From JABWBH01 sp964526695 (GTDB lineage Bacteria; Planctomycetota; Phycisphaerae; UBA1845): a stretch of DNA of 64,000 nt. The DNA lies in assembly GCA_964526695.1 (NCBI GenBank), contig CAZGJA010000051.1:1-64000 (forward strand), read 5' to 3'. Shown in pieces: positions 7,556-15,305 of this stretch; the first letter of the stretch is position 1, and each line of letters opens with the position of its first letter. The notes under the pieces were generated by a model. The model worked only from the letters and a program-made list of their open reading frames with translations. It made no database searches and had not been told where the DNA came from. Both the position numbers and the translations under genes were made by a program.

Positions 7556-9397
7556 ATGCGAAACGGATGGCGCTGGAGGCTGATTCTGACGTGCGCGCTG
7601 CTGCCGGCGGCGGCGGCGAGAGCGCAGAGCGACGATCCGCTGGACGCGCTGGCGCGAGCCGTGGGCGGCGCGCAGGAGGAGAACCAGGGAGAGGTGGAGG
7701 TCGAGGTCAGCGCGCGCGGCACGATCGAGCTGCACACCGCCGACGTCGCCCTGGCGGCCGTGCTCCAGGCGCTCGCCCAGGGCGCGCACCGGAACATCAT
7801 CGCCTCGCCCGCGGTTCAGGGCACCGTGACCGCCAGCCTCTACAACGTGGACTTCGAGCAGGCGCTCGGCGCGATCCTCAAGCAGAACGGCGCGGGCTTC
7901 ATCGTCGATGGCGACTTCATCTACGTGTACACCAACGAGGAGCTGGCCAAGATTCAGCAGGCCCCGCCGATCGGCCGCCTCATCATGCTCAACTACATCA
8001 CCGCCACTGAAGCCCAGAACATCATCACGCCGCTCCTGTCCGACATCGGCAAGGTCACCATCTCGCCGACCACGGCCACCGGGCTGTCCGGCAACGCCGA
8101 GGACGGCGGCGGCAAGGACCACGCCGGCAGCGACTACATCTATGTGTACGACCGGCCGGACCGGCTGGAGGCGGCAGTCGAGGCCATCGCCGAAGTGGAC
8201 GTGCGGCCTCGGCAGGTGCTCATCGAGGCCACGATCCTGCGCGCCTCGCTGAAGGACGACAACGCGCTGGGCATTGACTTCAACATCGTGGGAGGCGTGG
8301 ACCTCGAGCTGCTCGGCGCCACGTCGCAGGGCATCCACAACGTCGCCCTCGGCACGCTGCCGCAGGAGCGCTTTGAGAAGTTCAACTCCAACCTGGGCAC
8401 CGACTTCCGCGCCGACGTGCCGCCGGGAGGCCTGACCCTCGGCGTCATCAAGGACCACGTCGCCGTGTTCCTTCGCGCGCTGGAGGACGTGACCGACACG
8501 GCCGTGATCGCCAATCCCAAGATGCTCGTGCTCAACAAGCAGAAGGGGCAGGTCATCGTGGGCCGGCGCGACGGCTACCTGACGACGACGTTCACCGATT
8601 CCGTCGCCACGCAGACCATCGAGTTCCTCGAAACCGGCACACAGCTCATCTTCCGCCCCTTCGTCGGTGACGACGGCTTTGTCCGCGTCGAAGTCCACCC
8701 CGAGGACAGCACCGGCGGCGTCAACAGCCAGGGGCTGCCCTTCGAGCAGACCACCGAGGTCACCAGCAACATTCTCGTGCGCGACGGGCACACCGTGCTG
8801 ATCGGCGGCCTCTTCCGCGAGCTGTCCACGGACAAGCGCTCGCAGGTTCCCGGCGTGGGCAACATTCCCGGTCTGGGCGAGCTGTTCAAGAGCCGTCAGG
8901 ACTCGCTCGAACGCGAGGAGGTCATCATTCTCCTGACGGTGCACGTCGTGAAGGACCACGCCCTGTATGAAGGCAAGAGCGCGGAGCAGTGGGAGAACAT
9001 TGAGAACCTGCGCGTCGGATTGCGCCAGGGCATGATGTGGCACGGACGCGAGCGCATGGCGCAGGACCAGTATCGCCGGGCGCTGGAATGCTACTCCCAC
9101 GGGGATAACGAGAAGGCGCTGTGGTGGGTGAACCTCGCCATCCACAACTACAGCCGCATGACCGCGGCGATGCAGCTTCGCGAGAAAATCCTCGGCGAAC
9201 GCGCCTGGGACGAGGACAACGTCTCCACGCGGCACTTCCTCCAACGCATGATCCGAACCGAGCAGGGCGAAACGGGCACGATGCACCAGAGGCCCGCGCT
9301 CGAGCTGCGACCTCCACCGGACCTGCACGGCCCGGAAGGTCTGGAGGACGACGACGATTCCACCGAAACGGGTTCCCGGGAAGGAGCTTCGCCATGA
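7556..9397 (+). CDS. Secretin (PilQ/GspD family) with C-terminal helical extension
   Basis: This 613-aa outer-membrane channel protein has a signal peptide (residues 1-23), an N-terminal STN/N0-like domain (residues 55-125, DVALAAVLQALAQGAHRNII), an N1-type KH domain (residues 140-215), and the secretin core (residues 220-465) with the conserved VPGVGNIPGLGELF and VIILLTVHVV signatures. The final 130 residues, after the secretin core, are helical and TPR-like (RYRRALECY-type repeat, YSHGDNEKALWWVNLAIH) and end in a polar tail; this appended domain is not part of standard secretins. A good Shine-Dalgarno (AAGGAGG) precedes the ATG. The gene overlaps the lipoprotein gene by ATGA. Confidence 0.9.
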   Translation: MRNGWRWRLILTCALLPAAAARAQSDDPLDALARAVGGAQEENQGEVEVEVSARGTIELHTADVALAAVLQALAQGAHRNIIASPAVQGTVTASLYNVDFEQALGAILKQNGAGFIVDGDFIYVYTNEELAKIQQAPPIGRLIMLNYITATEAQNIITPLLSDIGKVTISPTTATGLSGNAEDGGGKDHAGSDYIYVYDRPDRLEAAVEAIAEVDVRPRQVLIEATILRASLKDDNALGIDFNIVGGVDLELLGATSQGIHNVALGTLPQERFEKFNSNLGTDFRADVPPGGLTLGVIKDHVAVFLRALEDVTDTAVIANPKMLVLNKQKGQVIVGRRDGYLTTTFTDSVATQTIEFLETGTQLIFRPFVGDDGFVRVEVHPEDSTGGVNSQGLPFEQTTEVTSNILVRDGHTVLIGGLFRELSTDKRSQVPGVGNIPGLGELFKSRQDSLEREEVIILLTVHVVKDHALYEGKSAEQWENIENLRVGLRQGMMWHGRERMAQDQYRRALECYSHGDNEKALWWVNLAIHNYSRMTAAMQLREKILGERAWDEDNVSTRHFLQRMIRTEQGETGTMHQRPALELRPPPDLHGPEGLEDDDDSTETGSREGASP

Positions 9398-10569
9398 GAC
9401 GATCCGGTGCTTGGATGATGGTGTTGGCCGGCGCTTGCGCCATCGGCGGGTGCAAGTCGCCTTCGTCGCACGCGCGACGCGACGGGCAGGCGAACTGGGA
9501 CGAAGTGCGGGCGCGCATCAAGTACCAGTTGGCGCGGGAGCAGTTCGAGTCGGGTCGGCCTGAGGAAACGGCGCGGACGGCGCTGGAGGCGCTGGCGCTC
9601 GACGAGCGCTTCCTCGACGCCTACGTGCTGCTGTGTCGCGCGCAGATCGAGATGGCGGACACGTCCTCCGCGCTGCGCACGCTCAGCGCGGCGCGCGGCG
9701 CGGGACTGGACGCGCCGGTGCTGTTCTATCTCGAAGGCGTGGCCGCCGAGATGAGCGGCGATCCCGTCGCGGCGCTCGCCCGCTACCGCGCCGCGCGGCA
9801 GGGGCAGCCCAACAATGCTGATTTCCTCGCCGCGGAGGTCGAGCTGATGGTCGCGCAGGGCGCGCCGGACGCGGCGCTTCAGCTCATCAAGGAACACGCC
9901 AGACCCAACGAGAACGACGCCACGCTGGATGCGCTCGCCGCGCGGCTGGCCGTCCTCGTGGGCGACGTCGAGTACGCGGACCACTGCTATCGGGCAGCCT
10001 CCCGGAAGGCGAGTCATCCGCTGCTGACGCTGGACTACGCCTTGTTTCTCATGGGTGGGGAGCGGTTCCTCGAAGCGCGGACGCAACTGGAGCCGCTGGC
10101 GGTGCAGGAGGGGATGAAGGATCTTCGCGGTCCCGTGCATCGTGCGCTGGGTCGCTGCTACCTGGCGCTCAGCGATCCCGCCGCGGCCTATCGGCTGCTG
10201 CAACCCTATGTCGATCGTGAGCCGACGGACGTCGAGGCGCAGCTTCTCTTCGCCACGGCCGCGCTGGCGGAGGAGCGCTATCAGGTCGCGCTGCGCAACT
10301 GCCGCGCCGTGCTGACGGTGCAGCCGCGAAACGGCGAAGCGCTGCTGATCGAGGCCATGGCGCACGCGCGGCAGGGTCGAATGGACGCGGCCATGCGCTC
10401 GCTCGACGGCATCGCGCCGGGGACACCGGATCGCGCAGCGGCTGACGCCCTGCTGGCCAGCATGGACGCGAAGCGCGCGGTGCTCACGGAGGCGCAGCCT
10501 GTCGACCCAGCGGCGAACAGCGATGCAACTCGGGGCGCGACCGCGGAAGTCGCGCGAACGGATGACTGA
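9394..10569 (+). CDS. TPR lipoprotein of the pilus/secretion cluster
   Basis: This 391-aa protein carries a lipoprotein signal with lipobox AIGGC (Cys20) and then TPR-like helical repeats through residue 350 (for example GRPEETARTALEALALDERF, AYRLLQPYVDREPTDVEAQL). Lipid-anchored TPR pilotins (PilF/PilW type) help secretins reach and assemble in the outer membrane. Coupling to the secretin gene by ATGA overlap, with GGGAAGGAG upstream, supports that role by inference. It is longer than classical PilF (about 250 aa), so it may have extra scaffold functions. Confidence 0.8.
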   Translation: MRRSGAWMMVLAGACAIGGCKSPSSHARRDGQANWDEVRARIKYQLAREQFESGRPEETARTALEALALDERFLDAYVLLCRAQIEMADTSSALRTLSAARGAGLDAPVLFYLEGVAAEMSGDPVAALARYRAARQGQPNNADFLAAEVELMVAQGAPDAALQLIKEHARPNENDATLDALAARLAVLVGDVEYADHCYRAASRKASHPLLTLDYALFLMGGERFLEARTQLEPLAVQEGMKDLRGPVHRALGRCYLALSDPAAAYRLLQPYVDREPTDVEAQLLFATAALAEERYQVALRNCRAVLTVQPRNGEALLIEAMAHARQGRMDAAMRSLDGIAPGTPDRAAADALLASMDAKRAVLTEAQPVDPAANSDATRGATAEVARTDD

Positions 10570-10574
10570 CGCTC

Positions 10575-10910
10575 ATGCCCATCACGCAAACACGACAAGG
10601 CGACGTGACCATCCTGCGCATTCAGGGGGAGCTTGCGGGATCCGTCGTGGGCGAGTTTCGCAAACTCGTCGAGCCGGCGCTCGCCCGCGACCAGCGCGAC
10701 TTCTGCATTGACTTCAGCCAGACGCTGGGCGTGGACAGCCGAGGCCTGGAGGCGCTCACCGCGCTGAAGCGATCATGCGAGGAGCGGCTCGGCAAGGTGA
10801 AGGTGTGCGGGCTGAGTCCGGTGATTGAAACGGTATTCGCCATCACGCGACTGAACCGTACGTTCGAGTGCCTGCCCGACGCGGAGTCGGCCGTCGCCAG
10901 TTTCGGTTAG
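10575..10910 (+). CDS. STAS-domain protein (anti-sigma factor antagonist-like)
   Basis: This 111-aa protein is a single STAS domain: strand ITQTRQGDVTILRIQGEL, then DFCIDFSQTLGVDSRGLEAL. The latter contains the D-S-x-G motif whose serine (residue 56) is the usual phosphorylation site in SpoIIAA/RsbV proteins. No partner kinase or phosphatase lies nearby. Its position 5 bp after the TPR lipoprotein gene and before the ATPase gene is unusual and suggests phospho-regulated control of assembly rather than sigma-factor control (inference). Confidence 0.85.
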   Translation: MPITQTRQGDVTILRIQGELAGSVVGEFRKLVEPALARDQRDFCIDFSQTLGVDSRGLEALTALKRSCEERLGKVKVCGLSPVIETVFAITRLNRTFECLPDAESAVASFG

Positions 10911-10948
10911 CTGTTGCCGAGGCCACCCGAGCAAAGCTCGGCGACTTC

Positions 10949-10969
10949 CCCCCTCCCCTTGGGAGGGGG
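10949..10969. repeat. GC-rich hairpin before the PilB/GspE gene
   Basis: A 9-bp stem (CCCCCTCCC / GGGAGGGGG) encloses a CTT loop. It is the same type as the hairpin at 42-62. It sits in the 147-bp gap that splits the cluster and may attenuate readthrough, but it lacks a T-tract. Confidence 0.5.
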
Positions 10970-11057
10970 CAGGGGGAGGGCCTTGGCGTGAGGAGAGGGG
11001 GTTCGAGGGAACTTTCAGCCAGCTCCCTGCCCGGCAAACCGTGAAGTCCGTAGGTCC

Positions 11058-12791
11058 GTGAACTCGACAGAGGCGATGATCAACGCGCACAACAAGACGC
11101 GCCCCGTGGGCCTGATCCTCAAGGAGCGAGGTCTCCTCGACGAGGAACAGGTTCAACAGATCCTCCGCCGCCAGAAGGCCGTCGCGGGGAAGCGCCTCTT
11201 CGGCGAGGTCGTCGTCGAGCTGGGCTTCTGCACCGAGGAGCAGGTTCTCGACGCGCTCGCCGACGCGTACGGCATCCCTTACGCGCGCATCAATCCCAGA
11301 CTGCTCGATCCTTCGGTGGCCGTCACCCTGCCGCGGGATTTCTGCGAGAAAAACCTGGCGCTGCCGCTGTTCTGCGTGGATGGCGCCCTCGCCGTCGCGC
11401 TGGCGGAGCCGTCGAATTTCTTCCTGATCGAGGACATCGCACAACGCACCAACCTGGAAGTGTGCATCGTCGCCTGCCCGCGCAACGACCTGCGCGCGTC
11501 CATCGAGGCCGCCTTCAGCGAGCGCCGCGAGGACACCGCGGAACTGGACCACCTGCTCGCCGCCGCCAGCAAGGACGTTGAGAGCCTTCAAAAGGACGTG
11601 GACGCCGTCGTCGCCGACATCGACGACAACTCCGACGACTCCCCCGTCATCAAGCTCGTCCATCACGTCATCACCGGCGCCGTACGCGACCGCGCCAGCG
11701 ACGTCCACGTCGAGCCGGATGAAAACTCGCTCTGCGTGCGCTATCGCGTGGACGGCTCGCTCGTCGAGAAGATGCGACCCGCCTTCGCCATGGCCGCGCC
11801 CATCGTCGCGCGCGTGAAAATCATGGCCGGCATGGACATCTCCGAGCGCCGCATGCCCCAGGACGGCGCCATCCGCGTCAGCGTGGACAACCGCACCATC
11901 GACCTTCGCGTCTCCTCGATGCCCAACAAGTTCGGCGAGAAAGTCGTGCTGCGCATCGTGGACACGCAGAACATCCTGATCGGGCTGGACAAGCTGGGCA
12001 TGGAAGACGCGATGCGCGAGCGCTTTGAGGAAGTCGTCCTCCGCCCGCACGGCATCATCCTCGTCACCGGTCCCACGGGCTGCGGAAAGAGCACGACCCT
12101 GTACTCCATGCTCAGCCGCATCAGCAATCCGCAGGTGAACGTCTGCACCGTCGAAGACCCCGTCGAAGTCAACCTGCGGGGCGTCAACCAGTTTCAGGTC
12201 AACGACCGCATCGGGCTGTCCTTCAGCGCCGTCCTCCGCTCGCTGCTGCGCCAGGATCCGGACGTCATCATGGTCGGCGAAATCCGCGACGCCGAAACCG
12301 GCAAGGTCGCCGTGCAGGCCGCACTGACCGGTCACCTCGTTCTCTCCACGTTGCACACCAACGACGCGGTCTCCGCGGTGACGCGGCTGGTGAACCTGGA
12401 CATTGAGCCGTTCCTCGTCGCCGCGTCGGTGGAGGGCGTGTTGGCGCAGCGCCTCGTGCGGCGCATCTGCTCCGCCTGCGAGTCGCGGCGCCCGCCGACG
12501 CCGCGCGAAAAGCAGATCGCCGAGCGCTACGGCTTCGACGTGCGGGAAACGCCGACGAGCATCGGGTGCTCCCGGTGCCTGCAGACGGGCTTTCGCGGGC
12601 GGCTGGGCATCTACGAGCTGCTCGTGCCGGACGATCCGCTGCGCGACGCGGTTTCCTCCGGCGCGCCGCTGGGCAAACTGCGCGAGCTGGCGCTGAAGTC
12701 GGGCATGTCGAGGCTCATTCAAGACGGCATGCAGAAAACGCTCGCCGGGCTGACTACGCTGGAGGAGATCATCCAGACGACCGGCGCGTAG
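11058..12791 (+). CDS. Type II secretion / type IV pilus assembly ATPase (GspE/PilB family)
   Basis: This hexameric AAA-type ATPase drives pilin extension. It has 577 aa from the GTG at 11058; an ATG at 11076 would give 571. The N-terminal MshEN/GspE-N domain (residues 10-165) includes RPVGLILKERGLLDEEQVQQ. The catalytic half has an Asp-box (TVEDPVEVNLRGVNQFQVND), Walker A GPTGCGKSTT (about residue 338), Walker B DVIMVGEIRDAET and a His-box (TGHLVLSTLHTND). A zinc tetracysteine (CSAC ... CSRC) lies near residues 470-510, as in GspE/PilB and not PilT, which identifies the extension ATPase. It is followed 18 bp later by the PilT-type gene. Confidence 0.93.
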   Translation: MNSTEAMINAHNKTRPVGLILKERGLLDEEQVQQILRRQKAVAGKRLFGEVVVELGFCTEEQVLDALADAYGIPYARINPRLLDPSVAVTLPRDFCEKNLALPLFCVDGALAVALAEPSNFFLIEDIAQRTNLEVCIVACPRNDLRASIEAAFSERREDTAELDHLLAAASKDVESLQKDVDAVVADIDDNSDDSPVIKLVHHVITGAVRDRASDVHVEPDENSLCVRYRVDGSLVEKMRPAFAMAAPIVARVKIMAGMDISERRMPQDGAIRVSVDNRTIDLRVSSMPNKFGEKVVLRIVDTQNILIGLDKLGMEDAMRERFEEVVLRPHGIILVTGPTGCGKSTTLYSMLSRISNPQVNVCTVEDPVEVNLRGVNQFQVNDRIGLSFSAVLRSLLRQDPDVIMVGEIRDAETGKVAVQAALTGHLVLSTLHTNDAVSAVTRLVNLDIEPFLVAASVEGVLAQRLVRRICSACESRRPPTPREKQIAERYGFDVRETPTSIGCSRCLQTGFRGRLGIYELLVPDDPLRDAVSSGAPLGKLRELALKSGMSRLIQDGMQKTLAGLTTLEEIIQTTGA

Positions 12792-12809
12792 GGGAAGGGA
12801 AGAAGTGTC

Positions 12810-14009
12810 ATGAAACTGTCAACGGGTTCATCCAAACTGGCGCTGCTGCTCGAACAGGCGCATGCGCTCGGCGCGTCCGACGTCCTGCTGGTCGCTGGGG
12901 CAGCGCCCTCCGCGTATGTCCACTCGCGTCTCAAGCCGCTCGCCAACAAACCGCTCACCGCCGAGCAGACCGCGGCGCTGCTGAAGGAAATCGTCAGCCC
13001 GACGCAGCTCCAGCACCTCACCGCGCAGCGCGACCTCGACCTGTCCATCGCCCTCGACGGCGTGGGACGCTGCCGCGTCAACGTTCACTATCAGCGCGAC
13101 TCCCTCGCGGCCGCGTTTCGCTTCATCCCGAACGAGATTCCAACGCTCGAAGCGCTGAATCTCCCGTCGATTCTGCAGGATTTCGCGCGGCTCCCCCGGG
13201 GACTCGTCCTGGTGACCGGCGGCACGGGGCACGGCAAGAGCACGACGATGGCCGCGATGGTCGAGCGCATCAACCGCGACGCCGCCCTGCACGTCATCAC
13301 GGTGGAAGACCCCATCGAATACGAGTTCGTCTCGCGGCAGTCCATCATCGAGCAGCGGGAGATCGGCATCGATTCGCCGTCCTTCGCCTCCGCGCTGCGC
13401 CACGTGCTGCGGCAGAAGCCGGACGTGATCGTTATCGGCGAGATGCGCGATCTCGAAACGATCCGCATCGCCCTCACCGCCGCGGAGACCGGACACCTCG
13501 TACTGGGCACGCTCCACACCATCAGCGCGGCGCAGACCATCGAGCGCGTCGTGGACGTGTTCGAGCCGGGGCAGCAGCCGCAGATCCGCGCGCAGCTTTC
13601 CGGCGCGCTCCAGGCCGTGGTCTGTCAGACGCTCCTGCCGCGCGTGGACGTGGAAGGCGTCGCGCCCGCCGTGGAAATCCTCGTCAACACGCCCGCCGTC
13701 GCCCGCGCCATCCGCGACGGCGAGACGCACCTGATCAACGGGATGATCGAGACCGGCGCGGCCGTGGGCATGACCACGCTGGACGCCGCGATCCTGGAGC
13801 TGATCCGAAAAGGCTGGATCGACGCGGAGCAGGGGCTTTCGCGGGCGCAGGATCCGCAGCGACTGCTGCGGCTGATGAACCGAACCGGGAACGACGCCCC
13901 AGCCGAGCCATCGACGAACGGCGAACGCAAGGAGAGCGCACCTGCCCTGGCCGCCGCCGGGAAGGGCAAGCCCGCATCGTCAATCCGAGGCGCGAAACCA
14001 TGGGAGTAG
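12810..14009 (+). CDS. pilT: PilT-type retraction ATPase with variant Walker A
   Basis: This 399-aa protein lacks the tetracysteine and GspE-N domain, fitting PilT/PilU. Motifs are the Asp-box VITVEDPIEYEF, Walker B PDVIVIGEMRDLET, the His-box TGHLVLGTLHTISAAQT and the PilT-family AIRDGETHLINGMIETG (the AIRxG region). The Walker A reads GGTGHGKSTT (residues 137-146) where GPTGSGKSTT is usual: P and S are replaced by G and H, while the catalytic lysine is kept. The C-terminal 45 residues are a polar, proline/alanine-rich tail not typical of PilT. AAGGGAAGAAG precedes the ATG. Confidence 0.9.
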   Translation: MKLSTGSSKLALLLEQAHALGASDVLLVAGAAPSAYVHSRLKPLANKPLTAEQTAALLKEIVSPTQLQHLTAQRDLDLSIALDGVGRCRVNVHYQRDSLAAAFRFIPNEIPTLEALNLPSILQDFARLPRGLVLVTGGTGHGKSTTMAAMVERINRDAALHVITVEDPIEYEFVSRQSIIEQREIGIDSPSFASALRHVLRQKPDVIVIGEMRDLETIRIALTAAETGHLVLGTLHTISAAQTIERVVDVFEPGQQPQIRAQLSGALQAVVCQTLLPRVDVEGVAPAVEILVNTPAVARAIRDGETHLINGMIETGAAVGMTTLDAAILELIRKGWIDAEQGLSRAQDPQRLLRLMNRTGNDAPAEPSTNGERKESAPALAAAGKGKPASSIRGAKPWE

Positions 14010-14081
14010 GCTTGAAAAGAACGCCATCCGCAAAGCGCCGGCGTGGGGGATCCGGGGACACACAAGCCAGGGTGAGCCGCC

Positions 14082-15305
14082 ATGATGACGTATGAATACA
14101 CGGCGCGCAGCAGCGCCGGCACGGCCTTGAAAGGGTGCATCGCCGCCGACAGCGACGCCGAGGCCGCGCGCCTCCTTCGCGCTGAGGGAAAGTTCGTCAT
14201 CGACCTCCTGGCCCGCGCCGAGTCGGAGGAGACGGCATCGGGCGGCGCTCGCGCTCGACGACGGGGCGGGCGCGTCCGATCCGCCGACGTGGAGCTGTTC
14301 GCCTCGCAGATGGCGATCATGCTCGAAACCGGAGTGGGCATCGGCGACGCGCTCGACACGGTGATTGACGACTGCCCGCCCGGCGGGGCACGGTGGGCGA
14401 TCGAGGACGTTCGCCGCCGTGTCGAGGGCGGCTCCATGCTCTCCGAAGCCTTCGCGCACAACCCCCGCGCGTTCGACCCGCTCTTCGTCAATCTCATCAA
14501 GGCCTCCGAGGCGTCCGGACAACTGCCGCTGATGTTCGGTCGCATCTCGGACCACCTGCGCTCCAGCCGCGACATTCGCCGCCGCACCGTCGGAGCTATG
14601 ATTTACCCCGGCATCCTGCTGTGCCTCTCCATCCTCGTCGTCGTCTTCATGCTCGCGTTTCTCCTTCCGAAGTTTACGGTGCTCTACAAGGGTAAAGAGG
14701 CGCTCCTGCCGAAGCCCACGAAAATCCTCATGGCCGTCAGCGACAGCATGGTCCAGCATGGTGCGCTATGGGCGATCGGCGCGGCCCTGTTGTCCGCCGC
14801 GCTGGTCGTCTCCTTCAAGCGCGAGCGCGGGCGCCGATTCTGGCACGGGTTGGTCCTCAAGCTCCCGGTCCTCGGCGCGATGTACCGCAAGTCGATCCTG
14901 ACGCGCAGCCTCAAGACGATGGGCACCCTTATCGAGTCCGGCGTGTCGGGTCTCGAGATGATCTCCATCACGCGCGGCATCGCGCGCAATCACCACTTCG
15001 AGAAGCTCTGGGACGAAGTGGCGGACCAGCTTCACCGCGGCCGGCAGCTCAGCGTTCCGCTTGCCGCTTCGCCGCTGGTCCCGCGATCCATCACCCAGAT
15101 GATTCAGGCGGGCGAAAAGTCCGGGCAGCTCGGCAAGGTGCTGGAGAAGCTCGGCGGTTTCCTGCTGGAAGACCTGCGCCAGACGATCGAACGCGCGACG
15201 CGGCTGGTGGAGCCGGTGCTCATCATGATTATGGGGTCGGTCATCGGCGCGATCGCCATCTCGCTGCTGCTGCCGATCTTCACGCTGTCGAGAGTGGTGC
15301 GATGA
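14082..15305 (+). CDS. Inner-membrane platform protein (PilC/GspF family)
   Basis: This 407-aa polytopic protein has the two tandem T2SF domains (residues about 70-190 and 270-395). Three membrane helices are visible: IYPGILLCLSILVVVFMLAF (about residues 170-190), ALWAIGAALLSAALVVSF (about 228-245) and VLIMIMGSVIGAIAISLLLP (about 378-397). It would be the rotor or platform on which the PilB and PilT ATPases act. The ATG is preceded by a weak GAGCCGCC. The stop overlaps the glycosyltransferase start (ATGA). Confidence 0.92.
   Translation: MMTYEYTARSSAGTALKGCIAADSDAEAARLLRAEGKFVIDLLARAESEETASGGARARRRGGRVRSADVELFASQMAIMLETGVGIGDALDTVIDDCPPGGARWAIEDVRRRVEGGSMLSEAFAHNPRAFDPLFVNLIKASEASGQLPLMFGRISDHLRSSRDIRRRTVGAMIYPGILLCLSILVVVFMLAFLLPKFTVLYKGKEALLPKPTKILMAVSDSMVQHGALWAIGAALLSAALVVSFKRERGRRFWHGLVLKLPVLGAMYRKSILTRSLKTMGTLIESGVSGLEMISITRGIARNHHFEKLWDEVADQLHRGRQLSVPLAASPLVPRSITQMIQAGEKSGQLGKVLEKLGGFLLEDLRQTIERATRLVEPVLIMIMGSVIGAIAISLLLPIFTLSRVVR

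Noticed and set aside
6599..9328. Long minus-strand open frame (909 aa) opposite the PilO/PilP/secretin genes
   Set aside because: Shadow frame in high-GC DNA. Its composition is R/H/V/D-rich without any domain, and the plus strand holds clear pilus genes.
10773..12722. Minus-strand open frame (649 aa) opposite the PilB/GspE gene
   Set aside because: Shadow of a recognised ATPase with full motif set on the plus strand.
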